Source: Talpa occidentalis (taxonomy: Eukaryota; Chordata; Mammalia; Eulipotyphla; Talpidae). From it: 64,000 nt of DNA. The stretch is from positions 96,239,591-96,303,590 of the forward strand of contig NW_023604295.1 in assembly GCF_014898055.3 (NCBI RefSeq). The letters run 5' to 3'. Below, piece by piece: positions 55,076-64,000 of the stretch; position 1 is the stretch's first letter; each line of letters starts with the position of its first letter. The translations under genes were made by a program, and so were the position numbers. Below the pieces are notes generated by a model. That model worked only from the letters and a program-made list of their open reading frames with translations. It made no database searches and was not told the DNA's origin.

Positions 55076-57529
55076 GAGCTCTACCCTGGGCATAGCACCC
55101 CAGGGTGCTTTTGGGGGTTATTGCCTTAACTGGTAAGAAATCACATGCTCCGTTTAGAACAGTGGCTCCCAGTGATTGTTCCAAGTAATTTCTTCACACT
55201 TAGTGGCCTCAGCAAGGCAGAAATTGCTGCTCCAGCCCTTGCTGACAACTGGTGTTGCCTTCCCCTCACACCAGTATGAGTATGAGTTCTTAGTGCAGGT
55301 GATCTTGTCCCTTGAAAGCCTTGTGAACTCCATGGGGTGTTTTCAGTTGCCACAATGATTGGTAGGTCAGGTCATGAAGGACTACTAAGCTGTTGGAATG
55401 GATGAGAGATGGATGGGTAATATGTAACCATACCAGGCCAGGTAGTTTCATTGTTGATTCAGACAGATGAAAAGAGAATTTTGGAGCCATCAGTATCTCT
55501 GACATGCCCTTAATGCTGAAGCAGGGGACCAGGTACACTGGCACACAAGCAGGTAGGGAGGCAGGCAGGCAGGCTTGGGGGCAGGGAGGCTGGCGGTAAC
55601 CTATCTCCCCAGCCCCTAACATCTCTGTGTTCTTTCTCTTGATTCCCTGGTGTTTCTTTCTTCCCCTTGTAGTAATCTTCGTGATGATCTCTCAGCCAGG
55701 GCATCTGTACTTATAGGTATGTGCACCCCATGCTCTTTGGCTTCTTGGCCTGGTTATCTGAAATCATAGGTGCACGTGCCCATACTCATGCCTGTTGGCC
55801 CTGGATGCCCATGCATGCCCTGGTCTCACCCCCCAAGTGCATTTTTCACCTGCATGATATCATGTGTGGACAATGAAACGTAGGAGGAAAACAAAGTCAC
55901 AAGTGGTGGCCATGGAGGCTAGCAGCAGAGGGTGAAAAAAAAAAAAGGTGAGTAACTCCATTTTCCTTACAATGGGGGAAGGAATTAACATTGCAAACCT
56001 AGTGTGTGTTATGCAGTAAGATGAGCACTTGAGAGAGGTGTGCACATTCACTCTACCACTTCATCCCCAATGCACACGTTCCCCCACATGATACTCTTAC
56101 ACAACTTCTCTGAGTTTAGGGAGAACTGTTCTTCCAACTTGGGGAAGTGAAGAGATGGAACACAGGGAAGAAATAAAGGATGTTCTTGCACAATAAGACC
56201 AGAATAATAAGTTTACATGAAATAAGATCCAATTTGATTTAACAAAAGCACTGTGATTCTCAAATGCAGTCAGATGGGGCTGAGCAAAGAATAACCTCCT
56301 AGAAGAAGGCCTACATTTCAATCCCTGCCTGCTTCATTATATTTGCTTAAGATCTTGGTTCATTTCTCTGTGGTGGCCCTGACCTCTTACAGAATCTTGA
56401 ACCAATAGGTGGCTAAGGATCCCACTCTCTACTCATATAGACCAGAGTATGAAGCATGTTGTGGGCTTAGGTGCAACTTCTGGAACCCATGGCCACCAAC
56501 AAAAAAACATTCCATCTGCTTGGTCCACTTGGCTCAGAGTTCTTCTCTCCTTTATCTCCCCCACTCCTGTGATCGTCCAGCCTATAGCCTAACCAGCTAA
56601 GTTAAGTTAAGTGGATTTGTTTGGCCTCATGTCATCACCTAATCTCCTACGACCCTGTGTCCATTCCTTGAAACTCTGTATTGCACTGGCTTTTATGACT
56701 TAATCCCAAGCCTGGCTCCCCAAATGCTGTTCCTACCCTTAGATAGAACACCCCTGGGATTCTGAGGAAGGTCACAAGATCAAACAGGTTTTGAACCCAC
56801 TCTTGGGGCCAAGGTCACTGTGAATTGCCTATATAACCCCCACCCCCCAATAGCAAAGGATTCCCGCTTTGACTCTGGATGTTCCCCCTGTTGCCACTAG
56901 CAAGCTTCTCTGACCTAAATTTCCTCCAACCCAGTAAGCTCCCTGTAGGCCATTTCTAAAATGCAGGAGCTTGAGAAATACTTTGCAGTTTCGTTTCTTA
57001 CATTATGTCTAATATTGTAAATATAAGTGCTGTGTACTTTTTGTTCTCAATGGTGATGGAAAACACCATTATATTGATATTGATATTTAGATTAAGTCAC
57101 TTTCATTCAGTTTTCTTCACACCAAATCCTTCCCTCCAATCCTTCCCTTTAGCAGAACCCAAATGCCGCTGCTGAGCTGAGCTGAGCCCTTGGCCTGAGG
57201 TCTCATTCTTCTTCTCTCCCTCCCTGAAAGACTGTCTCACTGACACATTTACTCTTGAGCTTCTCATGGATTCTTCCTGACTGCCAGCATGCAAACCCAG
57301 ATCCTTTCATTAAAAAAGAAAAAGTTTCATTTGACCTGGTTGCCCTCTTCAGCTTCCTTTCTTTCAAAAGATAAACTTCCTGCAAGAGTCTTTATGCCCA
57401 CTCCCTACCTCACCTCAAATCCCTTACAATCTGGGTATTATGCGCACCTCTCAAGCACAGCTATTTTTTCAGGGGTCACCAGGGTGCTCCTAGCTGCCTA
57501 ATCCAGCAAACTTTTTTTAGGTTTTGTTT
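55076..57529. other. Unassigned interval with a (GGCA)n run
   Basis: No gene recognised. The 55290-55622 and 55510-55704 minus frames are Pro/Leu/Ala-rich because of the (GGCA)n at about 55558-55574. A TATA-like CTATATAACCCCC at about 56830 lies in 56.4-57.0 kb, a region that could be an unrecognised LTR; no family is assigned. Confidence 0.4.
55558..55574. repeat. (GGCA)n short tandem repeat
   Basis: About four GGCA units within GGGAGGCAGGCAGGCAGGC. Confidence 0.85.
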
Positions 57530-58203
57530 GTTTGTTTAATAACTTTAGGTTTTCTGACATAACTTTAGATTTTCCAAATGGACAGAAAGGTAGACAGAAT
57601 AGTATAATGAAGACATATGCTTACTACTCAGATATAATCGTTGGCAACAGTTTGCCATAATTATCTCATTCTTTTGGGGAGACTGAATTATTATACAATA
57701 AAAGACATTCTGACATTTCTGAAATAATTTAGTATGCATTCTAAAAAATAAGGACATTTCCCTATACACCCATAGGATCATATCACACCTAATAATATTG
57801 CTATTTAGTAGTGTTTCTGTAATATCATCTTATGCATGTTGCACATTCCAGTTTTGTCCTAGAAATGTCTTTACAGTTGATGTGCTCAGACAGGTTGCAA
57901 TCCTGATTTCCACCGTGTCTTGGATTTTATCCACAACTTCACTGTAGCATTTGCCTCCGTAAGCGACTCCTCCACTGGTTTCCATTACATCAATTCTCTC
58001 TTTGTTTTCTGCTTTTCATGATCTGTTTTCTTCACACAGCCTCCTTTGTTACTTATCTTTTTCAGCATTGCTACTTCACAGAATTCTGTCTTTGGCTTTC
58101 CATTCTCACCTAAACTCACTTTCCAGTCTATTCTACCAAATGATACTCCAATGTATGGCCACTTCACATTTTATTTATCCATTTGTCAGTGTATGGACAT
58201 TTG
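57530..58203 (-). mobile_element. Old LINE-1 fragment, antisense (left segment)
   Basis: 'TTTTCCAAATGGACAGAAAGGTAGACAGAATAGTATAATGAAGACATATGC' and 'ATAAGGACATTTCCCTATACACCCATAGG' are in the antisense 3' UTR order of an old L1. The right edge (58150-58203: 'TTTATTTATCCATTTGTCAGTGTATGGACATTTGGG') is antisense ORF2, cut by the solo LTR. The middle (57860-58140) is not clearly assigned. Confidence 0.55.
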
Positions 58204-58208
58204 GGTTG

Positions 58209-58629
58209 TGTAGGGTAAGGTAAAAGGTATCAGGCTTTTCTGCCCTCCCGCCATCAGGATAGATGAGGGAACCCTGCGGTCCTGAATGCATGCCTGATGG
58301 CGGGCACCTGAAGTGGGTACACCTGGGCTGAGAGACTGGCCTTTTAAGGGCGGCGTCACGGGGACGCCAGCAGAAGCAGAAAGAGAAGCCAAGAAAGAAG
58401 CGGCAGAAGCCGAGAGAGAAGCAGAGAAGGCCGGAGAGCCCAGATAGAGTGAAGACTTGCTGGGGGCTGGGAGGCCTGCCAGCCTCCCGGCCCCCCAGCA
58501 CCCCTGCCTGCTGTGTACCAGGTAATCCCAATAAAAGACCTGCAAAATAAACCACTGAGGACTCTGACTCCTCCTTTACCCGGTCTGCTGGATCAGAAAA
58601 CCTGCACTGTGTCCATTCCTGCCACTACA
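58209..58629 (+). mobile_element. Solo LTR of an endogenous retrovirus, 421 bp, intact ends
   Basis: It starts TGTAG (58209) and ends CTACA (58625-58629), a perfect 5-bp terminal inverted repeat of TG...CA type. It is flanked by the 5-bp target duplication ggttg (58204-58208 and 58630-58634). Two AATAAA signals lie near 58530 and 58546 and a TTTTAAG site near 58343. It interrupts an antisense L1 precisely. No retroviral coding sequence is present in the window. Orientation is taken from the AATAAA signals. The frames 58175-58555 are by-products. The class is not assigned; a 5-bp target site is compatible with several ERV classes. Confidence 0.88.
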
Positions 58630-58634
58630 GGTTG

Positions 58635-58900
58635 TTTCCTCGTTTGGTTGTTAGAAATAATGCTTCCATGAATAGTACAAGTTTTTATGTGGACAAATGT
58701 TTTCATTTTTCTGGGGGTATATACCTAGGAATGGAATGGGGGGGCGGGTTGTGTGGAATATAATGTTTAACACTATGGGAAGCTACAAAAAAAAATGTCT
58801 TTCAAAGTGGCTTCATTGTTTAGCAATCCCACCAGCAACACATAAGGGCTTCAATTTCCCCACATCTTTGTTGGTATTGTGATTTGTAGGAAATAAACAT
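58635..58900 (-). mobile_element. Old LINE-1 fragment, antisense (middle segment)
   Basis: 'TTAGAAATAATGCTTCCATGAATAG', 'TGTTTTCATTTTTCTGGGGGTATATACCTAGGAATGGAATGG' and 'AGCAATCCCACCAGCAACACATAAGGG' continue the antisense ORF2 sequence cut at 58203. Confidence 0.8.
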
Positions 58901-59805
58901 ATTTGGACATTACAATGACCAAAATGTATTTATCACATATTTGGTCTTCACGGATAGTTCCTAACTCACAGCTTCCAAAAGTCTTGGAATTTACTAAGTG
59001 TCAAGAGTGTTAAAAGTATCTTTATGCTAATATTAAAGATATGCTTAATGCTAATGGAATGGCTTTCGGGAAAATACCTGAGGATGGGGACTGGTTGCCA
59101 GGGGAACCAATTATGTAATTAAAGGATTGGCGCTTTCAGTCCCACCCCCTGACCTCCAGGTGGGTGAGAGGAGCTGGAGGTTGAACTCAGCTGCAAAGGC
59201 CAATGAGTTAACAATCCATGCCTATGTAATGAAGCCTCAAAAAAACCCAAAGAGGGTGGGGTCGGCAGCACTTCCACATTGGTCATTTGGGGAGAATGGT
59301 GTGCCTGGCGGTGGCATGAAGCCCTTGCCTTTTCCCTATACTTCACCCTATGCTTCTCTTCCATCTTGCTTTTCTGAGTTAAATACTTTGTGAAATAAAT
59401 CAGTGATCTTGAGTGTATACGGATTTCCTGAAGTCTGAGTCATTCTGGCAAATTTAATCATACCTGAGGAGGGCATCCTGGTGATCTCTGATTTATATAT
59501 TATCAGAAGTGAGCCATAAGCAGCTATAATAATCTGGGCTTGCAAAAGGCACCTGAAGTTGGCAGAGGGATTCATAGGCACCTTCAGCGTGTAGCCTGTT
59601 GGTCAGAATCCCAGGTGGCAGTATCTGAAGTAGAGGTCAGTCTTGGGAAACTAAGCCCTTAACCTGTGCAATCTGATGCTATATTCAGGTAAATAGTGTC
59701 AGAGATGATTCTGGGACACTGGAGAATTGCTTGTTGGTGTCAGGAAACTTCCACATACTCATATTGGATTTGGGCACAGGAACCCAAAATGCAAGATTGT
59801 GGTTA
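58900..59805 (+). mobile_element. Old ERVL-like LTR (MER21-like) inserted in the same L1
   Basis: 'AACCAATTATGTAATTAAAGGATTGGCGCTTTCAG', 'CCCACCCCCTGACCTCCAGGTGGGTGAGAGGAGCTGGAGGTTGAACTCAG', 'CCATGCCTATGTAATGAAGCCTC', 'ATGCTTCTCTTCCATCTTGC', 'TTGTGAAATAAATCAGTGATC', 'CAAATTTAATCATACCTGAGGAGGGCATCC' and 'AGATGATTCTGGGACACTGGAGAATTGC' are collinear with a long mammalian LTR carrying an AATAAA site. The L1 sequence resumes afterwards. The left end is not exact and the family name is from memory. Confidence 0.6.
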
Positions 59806-60000
59806 GTGATTTTAGCATCTTTTCATGTCCTTATTAGTCCTGTGTACGTTTTCTTTGGTGAAATATCTCTTTGCCAACTTTGAAAACTGGGTTATTTGTC
59901 TTATTGAGTTATAAGACATTTTATGTTCTAGATACAAGTCTCTTATCAGAAATCTGCTTTGCAATTTTTCTGTCATTTTGTGGGCTGTCGTAGGATGCTT
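59806..60000 (-). mobile_element. Old LINE-1 fragment, antisense (right segment)
   Basis: 'TTTTAGCATCTTTTCATGTCCTTATTAGTC', 'CTTTGGTGAAATATCTCTTTGCC' and 'ACAAGTCTCTTATCAGAAATC' continue the same antisense ORF2 after the ERVL-like LTR. Confidence 0.8.
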
Positions 60001-60065
60001 CATAATCATCTTTATATCCCTGGTCTCTAGCACAGTAGGTATTCAGTGCATATTTATTGAATGTA
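60001..60065 (+). mobile_element. L2/MIR terminal fragment
   Basis: 'TCTCTAGCACAGTAGGTATTCAGTGCATATTTATTGAATG' matches the conserved end of L2/MIR elements (GGTGCTCAATAAATATTTGTTGAATG). Confidence 0.55.
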
Positions 60066-60539
60066 ATTGTATCCTTCTTGGAGATTTTTGGCAAAGTCTT
60101 CAACCATCGTTTTTAGTCTCCACTCAACTTCAACTTTTTTCTGAGTATAAGAAAACACAACTAACTAAAAATGGAGAATATGAGAAATTTGAACTGTATA
60201 TACGTATTTTTTAAATCTAAGCTATAGTGGTTTCTAAACAATTGATGTTAACAAATCACTGAACATTTGTAGGCCTAAGCTATAAGTTGATGTCAGGTTT
60301 TGGAGTTTGTACTTGATTAGCTCTTTGCTTCTATACGGACATCTAATAAGTTTAGTAATAACAAAAGTTAAGAACATTCTTGGTGGCATGCTAGGCTTAC
60401 AGCATCCACATATAATAATCACAATGTTTGTCTTGCTTGCTACTATGTTCCAAGCACAAAGCACTGTGACCTACACACATAGCAGATAATAAATATGAAG
60501 CCTCACATCTGCACATATGTCAATGGCTTGCAGATTTGC
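60066..60539. other. Unassigned AT-rich interval
   Basis: No recognisable feature. Confidence 0.4.
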
Positions 60540-61051
60540 ATTTCTAACCCAGACTCCTTTCCTAATGACTCCTTTGCTGAGTCAACATTTTCATCTGCAA
60601 GTCTAATAAGCCTTACATTGTAATATGTCAAAAATAGAAATCTTGAATCTCCACACTTTCCCAAATTTGCTCCCCTACTTCTCCCCTCATATCAGGCTTT
60701 CTGCTTTCAGTAAATGGTACCATCTCCCAGGAGATGCTCAAGCAAAAACCTAGGAATCACTCTGAATCTGAATCGCTTTTCTTCTTTCTTAAAGGCTATT
60801 CAATTCATCAAAAAGCCTTATCATTTTTACCTTCAAAATATATCCCAAATCCAACCACTTCTTGCCCTTTCAGCTGAAACTCTGGCCCACACCACTGTTG
60901 TCTCTTCCCTAGATTTTTACAGTGTTCTCCTAACTGGTGTCCCTGAATCTACTTCACCCCACCTACAATTGTCTCTTTACATAGAAGCCAGAATCATATT
61001 CTAAAAACTTGAGCCAGATCACACCACTTCCCTTGTTTAAAATTCTCCAAA

Positions 61052-61342
61052 GGGCCTCCCTGGTGGCGCAAGGGGTTAAGACACAACCTATGAAGCTAAC
61101 CGTAGCCACTGCAGCATGAGTTCCATCCCCGGCCAGGGAGCACCCCTCATATGGCACAGCAGACCTCTCCTGACTTGCCCGCTGCTCTCCTCAGCAGTGT
61201 ATTTCAGTCAGTCTGCCTGTTCTGTTCCCCACTCTGTCTCTGATGACTACACACACATACACACACACACCTGCCCCTGCACCTCTGGCCTGTATCTCCA
61301 TTCTTGTATGCATAAATAAATAAATCTTTAAAAATTAAATTC
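61052..61342 (+). mobile_element. tRNA-derived SINE, type B, nested in L2
   Basis: GGGCCTCCCTGGTGGCGCAAGGGGTTAAGACAC, B-box-like AGTTCCATCCC, the shared 'CAGACCTCTCCTGACTTGCC' and 'TCAGCAGTGTATTTCAGTCAG' blocks, a (CA)n expansion (61249-61270), and tail TTCTTGTATGCATAAATAAATAAATC plus A-rich DNA. The target aaattctcca precedes it and recurs after the tail (61336-61345). Confidence 0.92.
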
Positions 61343-61507
61343 TCCACGGACTTCCCATCTCACTCAGAATCAACTCAAAATCCTAATCATGGCACCTCTG
61401 GCCTGTACCTCCATTCTTGTATGCATAAATAAATATTTAAAAAATAAAATAAAATTCTCCAAAGACTTCCCATCTCACTCAGAATCAACCCAAAATCCTA
61501 ATCATGG
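61280..61507. repeat. Tandem duplication of about 113 bp across a SINE/L2 junction
   Basis: Copy 1 (61280-61392) and copy 2 (61393-61507) both run from the SINE tail ('CACCTCTGGCCTGTA') through the L2 segment to 'CTAATCATGG'. They differ by a few substitutions and a small indel in the A-rich part. Because the unit contains both SINE and L2 sequence, it arose after the SINE insertion. Confidence 0.9.
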
Positions 61508-62039
61508 CCAAGAAAGTTCAAATGATCTTGGCCCAGCTTCTCTGATTTTACCTCTATCAATGTCTGCCTTGCAAATCCAGTCTGGCCTTAGTGATCTCCA
61601 TGTTCTTTAAACATGCCCTTACTGTAAGCTCAACCTCAGGGACTTTGCACCTGCTGGTTCTTTCTGAAATATTGTTTCACCTGAGTTTTCCACATAACCC
61701 ACTCTTGCATCATTTAAGTCTCCACTTGAATGTCACCACCTCCAGCAGGCCATATGGAACAACTTTCCTAAAGAAGCAAGCCCCTTTTGCAATCACTGTC
61801 CCACGATGCTGCTTTATGTTCATTCACAGGACTTAACGTTCCCTAAATTACAGTATGTATTTGTTTACTTGTCTCCTTCACTAGAAGGTAAGCTCTATGA
61901 GGGCAGAGATCTCATCTCTGTCCATTGCTTCTTTTACTTTTGCTTTCCGAGTGGGTTCCATTTCCAGCACATTATAGACATTCAATAAATACCATTGAAT
62001 AAAGAAATATAATGATGTCACAACAAATTATGTGAGAAC

Positions 62040-62210
62040 AAGTCCTAGATTTGTATCCGGGTTCTGCCACTCACCAAGTGAGCAGCTTAGAGCAAATTAT
62101 CTAATCTCTGTGGACCTTAGTTTTCTCATCTATAAAAATGGGCTAGCTACTATGAAGGACTGGTGTGAAGTTTAGAGATAAGGGATGAAAGTGCTTGAGA
62201 TTAGGCCATC
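62040..62210 (+). mobile_element. MIR SINE
   Basis: 'AAGTCCTAGATTTGTATCCGGGTTCTGCCACTCACCAAGTGAGCAGC', 'TCTCTGTGGACCTTAGTTTTCTCATCTATAAAAATGGGC' and 'TGGTGTGAAGTTTAGAGATAAGG' follow the MIR order. Confidence 0.78.
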
Positions 62211-63320
62211 ACTTCTTAGACCTATTAAAAGTAAACATCCTTTTTAATGAATGACTGCGTTGGGGAACAAAGGCCATCATCAAGCCTGCTCTCTCAATAA
62301 AGAATCAGAACTTATTGATAGAAAATGCCACTCTAGAGACTATGGGAGGAAAGGGGTCCATTTTGGTGCAGAAGACTCAGAGAGGTGGGTTAATACACCA
62401 ACCAGAACACCCAGGCCTGGAGATTCTACTTCCAGCTCAGGTTAAGGCTCCACTTTGCTCTGTGAGAGCAGCAGGGCTGAGGCGATGATTCAAAATGACC
62501 TCAGCTTTTTTCTGATCTGGTCCTGTGACCAGACCGCAGGCAACACCTCATCCAGGACAGCAATTTCCTTTGCAGCAATCTGCTCACAGGCCATGGAACC
62601 AGTGCAATGCAGTGCAACGGCTACAAAGGACAAGGCCCCTCTGCATGTTCTGACATGCTCGAATCTGCAATACATGTTGCCAAGTGATCATCTCAAGTTG
62701 CAGATGAAATTCTCAGTACAGACACACACCAGCAACACTCCTACTGTAAACAGCGATACCCACTCCACTATATACAGGTTTCTGCATGTATGTAAACATG
62801 CAGAAAAGGGTTTGGAAGGATAGAAACCGTATCAGTTACACTTGCTTCATCAGAAGGGAGGAGGTGACTGAAACTGGAAGTGGGCATTATAGGAAATGTC
62901 ATCTATTTTTAAAGTAGAATGTGTTACTTCTATAATTAAAAATTGATTTTTCAACCTTTCCAAATAGGATGACGCTGAAACACCACGATTAAGGTAAAAG
63001 CAGGCATTTTACTTGCCCCTAAGTAGAAGCTTTCAAATGGTTCAATCTCACACCTAGGAGCTGTTTGGAAATGCTTGGTCACGTTTTCGTCTTCGTTTTT
63101 TTTTTTTTTTTTCGTTGTCACAAAGACTCCATGGCTACTGGCATTTAGTTCCCCAGGAATGAGGAATGTTAAATGTTCTAGTGTGTGAAAAGTCCCACAC
63201 AACAAAGAAGTGTCCAAGCCCAAATGCTAACAGCCAACCTGGTAAGAGACAGTACACAAAAGCTTTGATTGTATTTATAAATTCATCTGTAACTCCTGAT
63301 AAAGAATTTTCTGTTTTATT
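62211..63320. other. Unassigned interval
   Basis: A 122-codon plus frame (62455-62823) has ordinary composition but matches nothing I know and lacks splice framing that I can defend. A T-run lies at about 63098-63112. No repeat is recognised. Confidence 0.4.
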
Positions 63321-63615
63321 GGGCCTCTGTGGTGGCGCAGCAGGTTGAACACAGCACTGCGAAGCTGTCTGCAGCCTCTGCAGCACGGTTCAATTCCCGG
63401 CCGGCCAGGGAGATACCCACATGGTGTGGCAGACCTCTCCCGCCTCACCCGCTGCTCCCCTCAGCAGTGTCTTCAGCCTGTCTGCCTGTTCTGTTCCCCG
63501 CTTTGTCTCTGGTGAATTCTCTCCCCCTCCTGTGCCTCTGACCTGTACACTAGTTCTTGTATACAAGAACTTTATAAAGTTTATTTATAAAGATTTATTT
63601 ATAAATAAATCTTTA
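63321..63615 (+). mobile_element. tRNA-derived SINE, type B, with palindromic tail
   Basis: GGGCCTCTGTGGTGGCGCAGCAGGTTGAAC, B-box-like GGTTCAATTCC, CGGCCGGCCAGG, and the shared body. The target aaagaattttctgtttt is seen at 63301-63317 and 63616-63632. The tail, instead of a simple TAAATAAATCTTT, carries a 20-nt palindrome (63552-63571) and a 26-nt perfect palindrome (63589-63614). Confidence 0.92.
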
Positions 63616-63632
63616 AAAGAATTTTCTGTTTT

Positions 63633-64000
63633 TGATTTGAGTTACTGAGATGCCCAGTCCATATTATATTTGGATATATAAAATATCAAATTTTCCAGCT
63701 GATGGTATAGATAAATAAATTGAAAAGTATGCCCAGGTGGCTTGGGTTTTATGCCTCCCATCAGGTGTATGAGGTTTTTTCTGAGAATAGGGGTCCTTCG
63801 GGCACCAGCCAGTGTCTTTGTATTTGTATTCGTAACAAGGGCTGAAAGGCTTCAAGCGCAAAGTTGGTAGGCTTCTTGTCTCACAGTTTGTGGTTCTCAC
63901 AAACCCTCAGTTCTTAGGAAGCAGCTCCCAGTTAACAGTAACAAGGGTTAGAAAGGTGAATATAGGCAAAACCAAAAGAATGTGTTCTATTTCCTGTCTG
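63633..64000. other. Unassigned window edge
   Basis: No repeat or gene recognised. The minus frame at 63664-63900 has no known resemblance. Confidence 0.4.

Larger units (their letters stand above)
60540..62010 (+). mobile_element. LINE-2 copy, interrupted by a SINE
   Basis: L2 landmarks in order: 'CTCTGGCCCACACCACTGTTGTC', 'GACTTCCCATCTCACTCAGAATCAA', 'CAAGAAAGTTCAAATGATCTTGGCC', 'CAGGGACTTTGCACCTGCTGG', 'CTCCACTTGAATGTCACC', 'GAAGGTAAGCTCTATGAGGGCAGAGATCTC' and 'GACATTCAATAAATACCATTGAAT'. A type B SINE splits it at 61052 and a local duplication follows. Coding is destroyed. Confidence 0.82.

Noticed and set aside
58175..58555. 126- and 119-codon minus frames as a gene
   Set aside because: They lie in the antisense of the solo LTR, whose GC-rich purine tract keeps frames open.
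901..63615. tRNA-like heads with A- and B-boxes as functional tRNA genes
   Set aside because: They lack a proper acceptor stem and 3' terminator, continue into a SINE body and A-rich tail, and are flanked by target duplications.

Overview
The window looks like nuclear DNA from a placental mammal. It holds decayed MIR and L2 elements, hAT-Charlie fossils of MER5A and MER20 type, an MLT2-type ERVL LTR, L1 fragments of several ages, and about 19 copies of a lineage-specific tRNA-derived SINE. That SINE has an 'AAATAAATCTTTAAAA' type tail, an A-box TGGCGCAGCGG and a B-box GGTTCGATCCC. I cannot name the order with confidence. The SINE head is not one I recognise from carnivores, ruminants, horses or the common bats. 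I found no exon, rRNA, functional tRNA or other real gene that I can support. The longer open frames are fragments of SINEs, L1 and LTRs or chance frames, so I read the window as intergenic or deep intronic.

Layout. 1-7.6 kb is AT-rich and carries SINEs, an L1 3' end and an L2. About 7.6-19.4 kb is a block almost free of recognisable interspersed repeats: no lineage SINE and only MIR scraps. It has homeodomain-like AT-rich stretches and two G-quadruplex motifs, and is the best candidate for constrained noncoding sequence. 19.4-28.5 kb has L1 antisense fragments, a MER20-like element, one SINE and an LTR-like piece. 28.6-29.8 kb is a compact GC/CpG-rich patch with an AAGATGGCGCC (YY1-like) site, a full CRE palindrome and an AP-1 site. 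30-39.3 kb is repeat-rich: L1, MIR, a hAT element split by a SINE, MER5A, and an MLT2 LTR interrupted by a second LTR-like insert. 39.7-43 kb is mostly unassigned. 43-48.3 kb is a SINE/L1 cluster with several nested insertions. 52.4-54.8 kb is a long antisense L1. 57.5-60 kb is an antisense L1 split by a precise solo LTR and an older ERVL-like LTR. 60.5-62 kb is an L2 split by a SINE and then locally duplicated. 63.3-63.6 kb is a SINE with a palindromic tail.

The most informative material is the record of retroposition. There are two SINE subfamilies, called here type A (head ...GGTTGAGCGCTGGGCTG, tail after 'CCCAGTGCTTGTATAAATAAAT') and type B (head ...GGGGTTAAGAC, tail after 'TTCTTGTATGCATAAATAAAT'). 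Two copies are truncated to the tRNA-like head at exactly the same base. One of them has a 19-bp target duplication, so it is a genuine independent insertion. Family names for old repeats come from memory of consensus sequences, not from a search.
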